The notes: generated from the sequence alone by a model not told the origin. Positions 42,146-51,228 are shown, counted from the stretch's first letter. The stretch: DNA of 64,000 nt from JAGRMG01 sp047975215 (GCA_047975215.1 JBKEDD010000042.1:29363-93362); one strand, 5' to 3'. Numbers and translations: made by a program.

Positions 42146-44674
42146 ATGGCGCAGAACCAGCACATGAACGTTTCGGTCGAAGGCATGTCCTGCGCGTCCT
42201 GCGTTGGGCGGGTGGAACGGGCGGTGGCGGCCGTGCCGGGCGCCGAAAACGTCTCGGTGAACCTGCCGGGCGAAACCGTGCAGTTCGACCTGGCGGACGG
42301 GGGCGATATCGCCCATGTCGTGTCGGCACTTGCGCGCGCGGGCTATCCCGCGCGCATCGGGAGCGCGATTCTCAACATATCGTCGATGTCCTGCGCCTCT
42401 TGCGTCGGGCGGGTCGACCGGGCGCTGGCGGCGGTTCCGGGCGTTGTCGGGGTCAATGTCAACCTGGCTGCGGAAACCGCGACCGTCAGCTTCCTGGAAG
42501 GTGCTCTCGGCGTGTCCGACCTGATCGCGGCGGCATCTGCCGCGGGCTATCCTGCCGACCCGGTGCATGATGCATCGGGCGAAGACCGCGACGCCCGCAA
42601 GGAAAGCGAGGCGCGCGATCTGGCGCGGCGCGCGGCTCTGGCCGCGGCAATGGCCATGCCCGTGTTCGTGATAGAGATGGGTGCGCATGTGATACCGGGC
42701 ATGCACGACCTGATCGCGGCAACGATCGGACGGCAGACAAGCTGGCTGATCCAGTTCATCCTGACGACAGGGGTTCTGGCCGGTCCGGGCCGGACCTTCT
42801 TTGCCAGGGGCATTCCGGCGCTTCTGCGCGGCGCACCCGACATGAACAGCCTCGTCGCGCTGGGTACGGGCGCGGCCTGGGTGTTCTCCGTCGTCGCCAC
42901 CTTCCTGCCGGGGCTGTTGCCCGAGGGTACACGCGCGGTTTATTTCGAGGCCGCGGCGGTGATCGTCGTGCTGATCCTGCTGGGCCGCTGGATGGAGGCG
43001 CGGGCCAAGGGCCGTACCGGGGCGGCAATACGCAAGCTGCTGGGTTTGCAGGCCCGGACCGCCCGGGTCATTCGCGACGGCGAGGTTCTGGAAGTGGCTA
43101 TCGACGCCCTTCGCGTCGGCGATCTGCTGCAGGTGCGCCCCGGCGAACGCATCGCCGTCGATGGCGAGGTGACGGACGGGCAAAGCCATGTGGATGAAAG
43201 CATGATCACGGGCGAGCCCGTGCCGGTAGCCAAGTCGCCGGGCGATCCGGTCACAGGCGGGACGGTCAACGGGGCCGGGGGCTTCAGGTTCCGCGCTACA
43301 CGGGTCGGGGCTGACACGACATTGTCGCAGATCATCCGCATGGTGCAGCAGGCGCAGGGATCCAAGCTGCCGATCCAGGGGCTTGTGGACCGCATCACCC
43401 TTTGGTTTGTGCCGGCCGTGATGGCGGCGGCGGCCCTAACCGTGTTCGTGTGGCTGGCGTTCGGACCGCCCCCGGCGCTGTCCTTTGCGCTGGTGGCGGG
43501 CGTTTCGGTGCTGATTATCGCCTGCCCCTGCGCCATGGGCTTGGCTACGCCGACCTCGATCATGGTCGGTACCGGACGGGCCGCTGAAATGGGCGTGCTG
43601 TTCCGCAAGGGTGACGCGCTGCAGCGATTGGCCGGCGTCGACGTCGTGGCTCTGGACAAGACCGGCACCCTTACCGAGGGTCGGCCAGAGCTGAGCGAAC
43701 TGGTGCTGGCAGAGGGTTTCGACAGGGCCGAAGTGCTGGCGCTGGTGGCGGCGGTCGAGACGCAATCGGAGCATCCCATCGGCGCCGCGGTGGTGCGTGC
43801 GGCCCGCGCCGAGGGGATCGCCCTCGACCGGGTCGAGAGCTTCCGCTCGATCACCGGGCTGGGTGTCTCTGCCCGGGTGGGCGGGCACGAGGTTCTGGTC
43901 GGTGCCGACAGGCTGATGGCGCGCGAAGGGCTGGACACTGGCGCGCTGTCAAGGCGCGAACGCGAACTGGCGCGCGGCGGGCATACCGCGCTGTTTGCCG
44001 CGGTCGACGGACGCGTCGCGGCGGTGATCGCGGTTGCGGATCGGGTGAAACCGTCCAGCGCGGCGGCAGTCCGGGCGCTTCACGACAGGGGACTCAGGGT
44101 CGCGATGATCACCGGCGACAAGCCCGAGACAGCCGAAACGATCGCGGCCGAAACGGGTATCGATCATGTCATCGCCGGCGTATTGCCCGAAGGCAAGGTT
44201 GCCGCGCTGGACGAACTGCGCGAGGGCGGCAGGTGCGTCGCCTTCGTCGGCGACGGGATCAACGACGCCCCCGCGCTGGCCCACGCCGACGTCGGCATTG
44301 CCATCGGAACCGGTACTGATGTGGCCATCGAAAGCGCCGATGTCGTGCTGATGTCGGGCGACCTGCGCGGCGTGGTGAACGCCTGTCAGGTCTCGGCCGG
44401 AACCATGCGCAATATCCGGCAGAACCTGTTCTGGGCTTTCGGCTACAACGTGGCGCTCATCCCGGTGGCGGCAGGGGTGCTCTACCCGGCGTTCGGGGTG
44501 CTTCTGTCCCCCGTTCTCGCCGCCGGTGCGATGGCGCTGTCTTCGGTGTTCGTGTTGTCCAATGCGCTGCGTCTGCGCCGGATCGCCCCGGCGATGGATG
44601 AAACCGCGATGCCGCCCGCCGCTTTTGCGCAAAGCGCGCCGCCGCTTTCGGCGACGGCGAAACAAGGAGGATAG
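42146..44674 (+). CDS. copA: Cu(+)-exporting P1B-type ATPase
   Basis: 842 residues from the ATG at 42146 (SD GAAGGGGG). Two N-terminal HMA domains carry CxxC pairs at Cys16/Cys19 and Cys83/Cys86. The membrane copper site CPC is at about 460-462 (IIACPCAMGLATPTS). The phosphorylated aspartate is about Asp504 (DKTGTLTEG), and GDGINDAPAL marks the hinge. It pumps Cu(I), and probably Ag(I), from cytoplasm to periplasm. The CueR-type promoter upstream and cueR directly downstream show copper control. Confidence 0.95.
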   Translation: MAQNQHMNVSVEGMSCASCVGRVERAVAAVPGAENVSVNLPGETVQFDLADGGDIAHVVSALARAGYPARIGSAILNISSMSCASCVGRVDRALAAVPGVVGVNVNLAAETATVSFLEGALGVSDLIAAASAAGYPADPVHDASGEDRDARKESEARDLARRAALAAAMAMPVFVIEMGAHVIPGMHDLIAATIGRQTSWLIQFILTTGVLAGPGRTFFARGIPALLRGAPDMNSLVALGTGAAWVFSVVATFLPGLLPEGTRAVYFEAAAVIVVLILLGRWMEARAKGRTGAAIRKLLGLQARTARVIRDGEVLEVAIDALRVGDLLQVRPGERIAVDGEVTDGQSHVDESMITGEPVPVAKSPGDPVTGGTVNGAGGFRFRATRVGADTTLSQIIRMVQQAQGSKLPIQGLVDRITLWFVPAVMAAAALTVFVWLAFGPPPALSFALVAGVSVLIIACPCAMGLATPTSIMVGTGRAAEMGVLFRKGDALQRLAGVDVVALDKTGTLTEGRPELSELVLAEGFDRAEVLALVAAVETQSEHPIGAAVVRAARAEGIALDRVESFRSITGLGVSARVGGHEVLVGADRLMAREGLDTGALSRRERELARGGHTALFAAVDGRVAAVIAVADRVKPSSAAAVRALHDRGLRVAMITGDKPETAETIAAETGIDHVIAGVLPEGKVAALDELREGGRCVAFVGDGINDAPALAHADVGIAIGTGTDVAIESADVVLMSGDLRGVVNACQVSAGTMRNIRQNLFWAFGYNVALIPVAAGVLYPAFGVLLSPVLAAGAMALSSVFVLSNALRLRRIAPAMDETAMPPAAFAQSAPPLSATAKQGG

Positions 44675-44677
44675 GGA

Positions 44678-45097
44678 ATGAATATCGGAGATGTCGCCGG
44701 CCTGTCGGGCCTTCCGGCCAAGACCATCCGCTATTACGAGGATATCGGCCTGATCCATCCCCGGCGCAGCGGCAATGGCTACCGCAGCTTTGGGCAGGAC
44801 GACCTGCACAAGCTGGTTTTCCTGGGTCGCGCCCGGTCGCTGGGTTTCAGCATCGCGGATTGCCGCGATCTGCTGATGCTGTACGAGGATACCGGCCGCG
44901 CCAGCGCCGACGTGAAACGGATCGCCCGCCAGCATCTCGACCGGATCGACCGCAAGATCGAGGAACTGACCGATATGCGCGCAACGCTTGCGCATCTGGT
45001 GCAGGCCTGCGCGGGCGACAACCGGCCCGATTGCCCGATTCTGGCCGACCTGGCCGCATCACGCCCGGACAAGGGCAAACCGCGTCAAAGGCCGTAG
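44678..45097 (+). CDS. cueR: copper-responsive MerR-family regulator
   Basis: 139 residues starting 3 bp after copA. The N-terminal domain is MNIGDVAGLSGLPAKTIRYY, and the long dimerisation helix spans about residues 75-108. Cys111 and Cys119 (QACAGDNRPDCPIL) align with the Cu(I)-binding Cys112 and Cys120 of E. coli CueR. It should activate the 19-bp-spacer promoter at 42086 when Cu(I) is bound. As it is co-transcribed with copA, activation is self-reinforcing. Confidence 0.93.
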   Translation: MNIGDVAGLSGLPAKTIRYYEDIGLIHPRRSGNGYRSFGQDDLHKLVFLGRARSLGFSIADCRDLLMLYEDTGRASADVKRIARQHLDRIDRKIEELTDMRATLAHLVQACAGDNRPDCPILADLAASRPDKGKPRQRP

Positions 45098-45159
45098 CGC
45101 GACACCGCGATCATGGCCCGGCTCCGACCGCAGGGGAGGCGATCCACCCGGCGGCGCCG

Positions 45160-45786
45160 TCAGCCGTCGCGCAGACGCATCGACCTGAACACGAACATCA
45201 GAATCAGCATCAGGAAGAACAGCCCGAACACGTCACCGATCAGGAATGCGAAATAGTCGACCGGACCGCTGCCCAGGGCGGCGTTTATCAGAACGCCGTT
45301 CAAGATGGAGATCGCCACGCCTGCCGCCATCACGCATGCCCAGCAGGGTGGGCGGTCGGGCCGCGGAAAGATGTCGCGTCCGACCAGCGCCAGCGCATGA
45401 AACGTGACCGGCCCGACGGTCAGGGCGATCGCCGACGAGACAAGCTGTTCGGGGCCGAACGCGTCGCCACCGTAAACGAAGGCGCTGCCGATGAGCGTGC
45501 CCGGCAGAAGGGCCGGAACCGCGCGCCAGCCCAGCAGCCAGGCGGCCAGCACGCGCACCCCGTGGGGCAGGAACAGCAGGCTGGCGCGGCTGGGAAACTC
45601 CGGGAAGAAACTGTGCTGGACAGGGGATACGATCAGGATCGTGGCAAAGAACGCCAACAAAAACACACCCGAGGCCGCAAGGGTCTCGACCAGGATCTGC
45701 GGGACCGAACGGATTGGATCGGCCAAGCCCTGCCTCAGCCGTCCCGTCGATTCACGACGTAAAGACCGCGCGTCCGATTCCTGCAA
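45160..45786 (-). CDS. integral membrane protein, possibly MASE1-like
   Basis: 208 residues with five or six hydrophobic segments. The pattern SLLFLPHGVRVLAAWLLGWR followed by LLPGTLIGSAFVYGG resembles the MASE1 type of sensory membrane domain, but no output domain is attached. The ATG at 45786 overlaps the upstream winged-helix gene by 52 bp. A TTG at 45726, nine bases after that gene ends and preceded by CAGGGC, is an attractive alternative start that would remove a non-hydrophobic N-terminal tail. Function unknown. Confidence 0.6.
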   Translation of the reverse strand: MQESDARSLRRESTGRLRQGLADPIRSVPQILVETLAASGVFLLAFFATILIVSPVQHSFFPEFPSRASLLFLPHGVRVLAAWLLGWRAVPALLPGTLIGSAFVYGGDAFGPEQLVSSAIALTVGPVTFHALALVGRDIFPRPDRPPCWACVMAAGVAISILNGVLINAALGSGPVDYFAFLIGDVFGLFFLMLILMFVFRSMRLRDG

Positions 45787-46028
45787 TGGGAAAGGTAGCC
45801 CTTTTCGACAAGCGACCTGAGCGCGCGAAAGAAGGTCGGGCGGGAAATATCCGTTACCAGAGTGTGCCTCATCAGACCCGTGGTCTGAATGTTATCCTCG
45901 GACTTCGCGATGTCGCTGGCAGCATAGAACACGTCGCGCTCGGCCGATGAAAGTTCTTGCAGACCCATGGCCCGTTCCATTCCCAACAACAGCTTGCGCA
46001 GTTCGGCAAGCTTCGAAATCTCCGGCAT
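45735..46028 (-). CDS. small winged-helix protein, unknown function
   Basis: 97 residues predicted to be mostly helical. The C-terminal half looks like a winged helix: MRHTLVTDISRPTFFRALRSLVEKGYLSH, then a basic wing RNRTRGLYVVN (only parts quoted as evidence: SRPTFFRALRSLVEKGYL). It is probably a DNA-binding regulator and may control itself and the following membrane-protein gene. An inverted repeat 69-91 bp upstream (46097-46119) is a candidate operator. I do not recognise a named family. Confidence 0.55.
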   Translation of the reverse strand: MPEISKLAELRKLLLGMERAMGLQELSSAERDVFYAASDIAKSEDNIQTTGLMRHTLVTDISRPTFFRALRSLVEKGYLSHCRNRTRGLYVVNRRDG

Positions 46029-46374
46029 AGATCGGTCTCCACGATGCGTGTGCGGTGCATCTTACGCGTTCAGGCGGGTGCTGGCAACAATCGGGGAATA
46101 GTATCGTCTTGACACTATTTGGAATTGGCCTAGGCTCCGAATCGGACCGGTCGTTACATGCATGAGTAGTCGCGGCCGGCCCTGTCGTTCGGTACTGGCA
46201 CGGCGCCCACCCCCGGGTGTCGTGCCATTTTCGCGCCATGCGCCCCGCAGGCCGTCACGGGTCTGGCAGCGCCGCCCGGTCTTCTGATCCGAAGTTTTCC
46301 AAGACGACCGATGCCCCCGCATCGCGGCGATCCGGGGGCAACTGACTGATGGTACGAACCTTGGGTTCGGGTGA
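46029..46374. other. 346-bp intergenic region between the winged-helix gene and pckA
   Basis: Both genes flanking this gap are transcribed from the minus strand, so it holds the upstream region of the winged-helix gene and the 3' side of pckA. An inverted repeat AATAGTATC (46097-46105) / GACACTATT (46111-46119), one mismatch, is a possible operator. Copy B of the dispersed repeat abuts the pckA stop. No convincing ORF or U-run terminator is visible. Confidence 0.4.
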
Positions 46375-46376
46375 CT
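46328..46376 (+). repeat. dispersed ~49-bp intergenic repeat, copy B
   Basis: Partner of 40751-40799 (39 of 49 positions identical by hand). It contains a small perfect hairpin CGAACC-TTG-GGTTCG (46355-46369). Its right end overlaps the pckA stop codon by two bases, so it may be part of the pckA 3' untranslated region or terminator. Confidence 0.5.
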
Positions 46377-47973
46377 AGCCGATGGCGATGGCCTTCACGT
46401 CCTCGTCGATATGGGGAACGTACTGTTCGAAATTGTCGGCAAACATCTGCACCAGCTTGGCCGCCTGGGCGTCATAGGCATTCTGGTCGTCCCATGTGCG
46501 CCGCGGGTCCAGCAACACCTCGGCCACGCCTTCGACCGACACCGGCACGTCGAAACCGAAATTCGGATCGCGGCGGAATTCGGTTTCGGCAAGCGATCCG
46601 TCAAGTGCCGCGGTCAGCAATACGCGCGTCGCCTTGATCGGCATCCGGCTGCCTGTGCCATAGGCGCCGCCGGTCCAGCCGGTATTGCCCAGCCAGCAGG
46701 TAGCCCCGTGCTGGGCGATCTTGTCGCGCAGCAGGTTGCCGTAGACCTCGGGACGGCGGGGCATGAACGGGGCCCCGAAACAGGTGGAAAACGTCGGTTC
46801 CGGCTCGGTCACGCCGCGTTCGGTACCGGCGACCTTGGAAGTGAAGCCGGACAGGAAGTGATACATCGCCTGCGCCGGGGTAAGCCGTGCAATGGGCGGC
46901 AGCACACCGAATGCGTCGCAGGTCAGCATGATGACGTTCTTGGGGTGTCCGCCCAGCGCCGTGGCCGAGGCGTTCGAGATATAGTGCAGCGGATAGGCGC
47001 AACGCATGTTCGCGGTCAGCGAATCGTCCTCGAAATCCAGTTCGAAGGTTTCCTTGTCGAACACCATGTTCTCGATCACGGTGGCGAACTTGCTGGTGGT
47101 TGCGAAGATCTCGGGCTCGGCCTCGGGCGAAAGGCTGATGGTCTTGGCATAGCAGCCGCCTTCGAAGTTGAAGGTGCCCCGGTCGGACCAGCCATGTTCG
47201 TCATCGCCGATCAGCGTGCGGGCGGGATCGGCCGAAAGCGTCGTCTTGCCGGTGCCCGACAGGCCGAAGAAGATCGCGGTATCGACCGGGTTGCCGGTGG
47301 CGTGGTTGGCCGAACAGTGCATGGGCATGACACCCTTTTCCGGCAACAGGTAGTTCAGCAGCGTGAACACCGATTTCTTGTTTTCGCCGGCATATTCGGT
47401 GCCCCCGATCAGGATCAGCCTGGCATCGAAGTTCAGCGCGATCACCGTGTCCGACCGACAGTCGTGGCGTTTCGGGTCGGCCTTGAAGCCGGGGCAGTTG
47501 ATGATGGTGAAATCGGCCACGAAATCGTTCAGATCCTCGCGGTCGGGCCGGCGCAGCAGATGGCGGATGAACAGGGCGTGCCAGGCGAGTTCGGTGACCA
47601 TGCGGACATTGATCGCGTGCGCCGGATCGGCGCCGCCGACCAGATCCTGTACGAAATAGTCGCGCCCCTTCATGTGTTCCAGCATGTCGGCATGCAGCGC
47701 GGCAAAGCCCGCGGGCGACATTGCCGCGTTGTTTTCCCACCAGATGCTGTCTGCGACGCTCTCCGTGCGCACTACATGCTTGTCCTTGGGCGACCTGCCC
47801 GTGAACCTGCCGGTGGTCACCAGCAAGGCGCCGCCGTTACCCAATGTGCCTTCGCCGCGCTTCAGCGCCGCTTCGACCAGGGCCGGCTCCTCAAGGTTGT
47901 AGCAGACATCGCCCAGCCCCCCGATGCCCTGATCTTCAAGGCGGAACTGCGGGTTGACCCTTCCGTGTGTCAT
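46375..47973 (-). CDS. pckA: phosphoenolpyruvate carboxykinase (ATP)
   Basis: 532 residues, the normal size for the ATP-dependent enzyme. The kinase-1a loop is GLSGTGKTTLSADPARTLIG, followed by DDEHGWS with the metal-binding aspartate. Other motifs are TGRFTGRSPKDKHVV and GWTGGAYGTGSRM near the C-terminus. It makes PEP from oxaloacetate in gluconeogenesis. AGGAG precedes the start. The divergent neighbour is chvI, an arrangement conserved in many alphaproteobacteria. Twin direct repeats 131-163 bp upstream are candidate regulator sites. Confidence 0.95.
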   Translation of the reverse strand: MTHGRVNPQFRLEDQGIGGLGDVCYNLEEPALVEAALKRGEGTLGNGGALLVTTGRFTGRSPKDKHVVRTESVADSIWWENNAAMSPAGFAALHADMLEHMKGRDYFVQDLVGGADPAHAINVRMVTELAWHALFIRHLLRRPDREDLNDFVADFTIINCPGFKADPKRHDCRSDTVIALNFDARLILIGGTEYAGENKKSVFTLLNYLLPEKGVMPMHCSANHATGNPVDTAIFFGLSGTGKTTLSADPARTLIGDDEHGWSDRGTFNFEGGCYAKTISLSPEAEPEIFATTSKFATVIENMVFDKETFELDFEDDSLTANMRCAYPLHYISNASATALGGHPKNVIMLTCDAFGVLPPIARLTPAQAMYHFLSGFTSKVAGTERGVTEPEPTFSTCFGAPFMPRRPEVYGNLLRDKIAQHGATCWLGNTGWTGGAYGTGSRMPIKATRVLLTAALDGSLAETEFRRDPNFGFDVPVSVEGVAEVLLDPRRTWDDQNAYDAQAAKLVQMFADNFEQYVPHIDEDVKAIAIG

Positions 47974-48331
47974 TTTTTCGTCTCCTGGGGGCGGCGTCGC
48001 GCGTCGCGTTTTCGTCCATCATGCCCGTCAGTGACCTACGTCCCGGCAGATGCACAGGGTCTTAGCACGGCAAATTAGTGCGTGAACAGAAAGGTTTGGG
48101 CAGTTAGCGCAACCACGGCAAGGTTTAGCGCAACCATCTTTTGCGACGGTCGTGTGCGGGCTGGCGGGGTGTTTCCAACCGTGACCAAATTCAAACATCG
48201 CTAAGATATTTTTGCCTAGATCCCCTGTGAACGGGCGGGTGATTCGCAGTTAAGGATTGATTCGCAACACCAAAAAAGCGATGAATGAGAGAAAAAGCAG
48301 GCAGCAACGAGTAGTATAGGGGCATTTTCAG
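47974..48331. other. 358-bp divergent regulatory region between pckA and chvI
   Basis: This AT-richer gap contains the pckA ribosome-binding site at its left edge, the twin TTAGCGCAACCA direct repeats at 48104-48136, and further right an AT-rich segment (about 48195-48290) that probably holds the chvI promoter. AGGGG at 48318-48322 could be the chvI SD. No ORF is supported. Confidence 0.45.
48104..48136. promoter_or_regulatory. paired 12-bp direct repeats upstream of pckA
   Basis: TTAGCGCAACCA occurs at 48104-48115 and again at 48125-48136. The start-to-start distance is 21 bp, two helical turns, so a dimer could bind both copies on one face of the DNA. Either a response regulator such as ChvI or a LacI-type carbon regulator (the core is close to TTAGCGCTAA) is possible. 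Confidence 0.5.
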
Positions 48332-49033
48332 ATGTCGAAAATCGCATTGGTGGACGATGACAGGAATATCCTGACATCGGTTTCCATGACGCTCGAAGCC
48401 GAAGGCTTCGAGGTCGAAACATATAACGATGGTCAGGCCGCGCTCGACGCCTTCAACAAGAAACTGCCGGACATGGCGGTGCTGGACATCAAGATGCCGC
48501 GGATGGACGGCATGGACCTGTTGCAGCGTCTGCGCCAGAAAACCCAGATGCCGGTGATCTTCCTGACCTCCAAGGATGACGAGATCGACGAGGTGCTGGG
48601 TCTGCGCATGGGGGCTGACGATTATGTCAAGAAACCGTTCTCGCAGCGGCTTCTTGTCGAACGCATCCGTGCGCTGTTGTGCCGCCAGGAGGCGGTGGCA
48701 GGTGATGCCGCCGGTACCGGCCCCGAAACCAAGCTGATGGAGCGCGGACACCTGCGCATGGACCCGTTGCGCCATTCGGTCAGCTGGAAAGGCCAGGATG
48801 TTTCTCTAACCGTGACCGAGTTCCTGCTCTTGCAGGCCCTGGCGCAACGGCCCGGTTTCGTCAAAAGCCGCGATCAGTTGATGGACGTGGCCTATGACGA
48901 CCAGGTCTATGTCGACGACCGCACCATCGACAGCCATATCAAGCGTCTGCGCAAGAAGATGCGTACCGTGGACGACGAGTTCTCGGCGATCGAAACGCTT
49001 TATGGTATCGGCTACAGGTACAACGAGGAATAG
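48332..49033 (+). CDS. chvI: ChvI-type response regulator (OmpR family)
   Basis: 233 residues. The receiver domain has the acidic pocket VDDD at 7-10 and the phosphoacceptor Asp52 (MAVLDIKMPRMDG), with Lys in DDYVKKPF. The C-terminal winged helix (about 130-230) includes VTEFLLLQALAQRPGFVKSR and the YDDQVYVDDRTIDSHIKRLR recognition region. Position beside pckA, hprK and the sensor kinase matches the acid- and envelope-stress ChvG/ChvI locus of alphaproteobacteria. Confidence 0.92.
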   Translation: MSKIALVDDDRNILTSVSMTLEAEGFEVETYNDGQAALDAFNKKLPDMAVLDIKMPRMDGMDLLQRLRQKTQMPVIFLTSKDDEIDEVLGLRMGADDYVKKPFSQRLLVERIRALLCRQEAVAGDAAGTGPETKLMERGHLRMDPLRHSVSWKGQDVSLTVTEFLLLQALAQRPGFVKSRDQLMDVAYDDQVYVDDRTIDSHIKRLRKKMRTVDDEFSAIETLYGIGYRYNEE

Positions 49034-49064
49034 GCCCCGGATACGCCGGGACGAGAGGAACACA

Positions 49065-50768
49065 TTGCGCGACACGGGGATTTCTCAATCCAGCCGGAAT
49101 GACGACGTGGTGCTGGGCGACGACTGGGTCGTGCCGGAATACACCGCCGGTCAGGAAATGCAGGCGCAGCGGGCGCGGCGCGGCTTTTTTTCGCTGCGCG
49201 GCTCACCGCTGACCCGAAAAATCATCACCTTCAACCTGATCGCCCTGGCGATACTGGTCGCGGGTATCCTGTACCTGAACAATTCGCGCGACAGCCTGGT
49301 GCAGCAGCGCGCCATTGCTCTCGTGGCCGAGGCGCGGCTGGTTGCCAACGTGTTCGCCGTGCAGCTGCCATCCCGCGGACCGGTCAATCTGGCCACCGGC
49401 GACGGCATCGACGTGACCGCGACGCTTGACGCGCTGGATCTGCGCCGCGGCGTCGAGGTTCTGGTATTCGACACCGCCGGAACCCTGATCGGTCAGACCG
49501 AAGGCGTCGATGCGGACGCCTCCGGCCGCGGCGGCGAGACCGGGCGCCGCACGATCATCAGCGACGGCCTGTCGGCGCTGTGGAACGCCATTTCCGGGCT
49601 GGTATCGCCTGAGCCGGCGGAACCGCCGCCAACGCTCGAAACCCGGATGCGCACGATGGTACCCGCCGTCGTCAGCAGCGGTACGACCTTCGAAACCGGG
49701 CTGGATACCAGGGGCGGCGCGGTGTTCTCGGCCGCGACGCCGATACTGCATGACGGCGCGCCGGTCGGTGTTGTCGCGGTGGCCAGCCCGTCGGGCGAGA
49801 TCGACGCGCTGGTCCGCGCCGAACGCGAAAGAGTGCTGGAGATGTTCGTGATCGCGCTGCTCGTGTCGATCGGCCTCAGCCTGGTTCTGGCTTCGACCAT
49901 CGCCAATCCGCTGGCCGATCTGGCGGCCGCCGCCGAACTGGGTCGCGACCGCAACGCAAGGCGCGTCAACCCGGGCCGGATCCGCATCCCCGACCTGAGC
50001 GCGCGCCCCGACGAGATCGGCCGTCTGAGCCGGGCCCTGAGGGGCATGGTCTCGGCGCTGTACAACCGGATCGACGGCAACGAACAGTTCGCGGCCGATG
50101 TCGCCCACGAGATCAAGAACCCGCTGGCGAGCCTGCAATCGGCCGTCGGTACGCTGCGCATGATCAAGCGCGACGATCAGCGCGAAAAACTGATGGACGT
50201 GATCGAACATGACGTGCGCCGCCTCGACCGGCTGGTAAGCGACATCTCCAACGCGTCGCGTCTGGATGCCGAACTGGTCAAGGAAGAGGAGGAAACCTTC
50301 GACCTGCTGAGCATGCTGCGAAACCTGAACCAGTACCTGGGCGAGGACGCGCGCGACAAGGGCATCGACTTCATCACCGACCTTCCCGCCGATCCGATCA
50401 TGTTCGACGGGCTCGAAGCGCGTCTGGCGCAGGTTTTCGTCAACCTGATCACCAACGCGATTTCCTTTTGCGAGGACGGCGACGCGATCCGTGTCTGGGC
50501 CCGCAAGCGGCAGAACCGTGTTCTAATCGTGGTCGAGGATACCGGGCCGGGCATACCCGAAGAGGCGTTGAGCAAGATCTTCAAACGTTTCTATTCGCAG
50601 CGCCCGGACGAACATTTCGGCAATAATTCCGGCCTTGGGTTGGCCATCAGCAAACAGATCGTCGAGGCGCATGGCGGGGTGATATGGGCCGAGAACATCC
50701 GCCCGACCGAAGCCGACGTCACGTCCGATCCGCTGGGCGCCCGCTTTGTCGTGGGCCTGCCCGTCTGA
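49065..50768 (+). CDS. chvG: ChvG-type sensor histidine kinase
   Basis: 567 residues if translated from the TTG at 49065, the only good candidate: it is preceded by GAGAGGAA and falls 31 bp after chvI. TM1 lies at about residues 53-73, a periplasmic sensor domain runs to about 265, and TM2 with a HAMP follows. The phosphorylated residue is His348 (VAHEIKNPLAS), the N box is LITNAISFCEDGD and the G box is NNSGLGLAISKQI. It phosphorylates ChvI in response to envelope or pH signals. The TTG start is inferred. Confidence 0.9.
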   Translation: MRDTGISQSSRNDDVVLGDDWVVPEYTAGQEMQAQRARRGFFSLRGSPLTRKIITFNLIALAILVAGILYLNNSRDSLVQQRAIALVAEARLVANVFAVQLPSRGPVNLATGDGIDVTATLDALDLRRGVEVLVFDTAGTLIGQTEGVDADASGRGGETGRRTIISDGLSALWNAISGLVSPEPAEPPPTLETRMRTMVPAVVSSGTTFETGLDTRGGAVFSAATPILHDGAPVGVVAVASPSGEIDALVRAERERVLEMFVIALLVSIGLSLVLASTIANPLADLAAAAELGRDRNARRVNPGRIRIPDLSARPDEIGRLSRALRGMVSALYNRIDGNEQFAADVAHEIKNPLASLQSAVGTLRMIKRDDQREKLMDVIEHDVRRLDRLVSDISNASRLDAELVKEEEETFDLLSMLRNLNQYLGEDARDKGIDFITDLPADPIMFDGLEARLAQVFVNLITNAISFCEDGDAIRVWARKRQNRVLIVVEDTGPGIPEEALSKIFKRFYSQRPDEHFGNNSGLGLAISKQIVEAHGGVIWAENIRPTEADVTSDPLGARFVVGLPV

Positions 50769-50772
50769 GCCG

Positions 50773-51228
50773 ATGACCGGCCCGTCCGACGCCTCGGGCG
50801 AGGGTTGCTGCCCGGCAATCGTGCATGCCAGTTGCGTGGCTCTCGACGGTCGCGCGCTGCTGATCGCGGGCGCATCGGGCAGCGGCAAATCGGCGCTGGC
50901 GCTGGCGCTTATGGGGCTGGGCGCGGCGCTGGTGGCGGATGACCGTGTGCAACTGGTATGCCGGAACGGGCGGCTTCTGGCCGATGCCCCGCCGCCGATC
51001 CGCGGCCTGATCGAGGCTCGCGGCGTGGGCCTGCTTCCGGCGCACCCGGCCGGGCTGACTCCGGTTGTGGCGGTGGTCGATCTGGACAGTGAAGAAACCG
51101 AGCGCCTGCCGCCGCCGCGCCAGACCGTGCTGCTGGGGGTGGCGTTGCCTCAATTTCGCAAGGTCGGGGCTGCGCATTTCCCACCCGCCCTGATACAGTA
51201 TCTGAAGGCAGGACGGCAGGACGCATGA
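50773..51228 (+). CDS. hprK: short HPr kinase/phosphorylase
   Basis: 151 residues from the ATG at 50773, only the C-terminal catalytic half of Gram-positive HprK, as is normal in alphaproteobacteria. Walker A is GASGSGKS (33-40), with the second motif VADDRVQLV and the HprK signature region PPPIRGLIEARGVGLL. It would phosphorylate the regulatory serine of the HPr protein encoded four genes later. It lies 4 bp after chvG and overlaps rapZ by ATGA, tying PTS signalling to the two-component system. Confidence 0.88.
   Translation: MTGPSDASGEGCCPAIVHASCVALDGRALLIAGASGSGKSALALALMGLGAALVADDRVQLVCRNGRLLADAPPPIRGLIEARGVGLLPAHPAGLTPVVAVVDLDSEETERLPPPRQTVLLGVALPQFRKVGAAHFPPALIQYLKAGRQDA

Noticed and set aside
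46109..46136. Plus-strand TTGACA with a 16-bp spacer to TAGGCT
   Set aside because: No plus-strand gene follows for more than 2 kb; the next feature is the 3' end of minus-strand pckA. The -10 match is poor and the -35 overlaps an inverted repeat.
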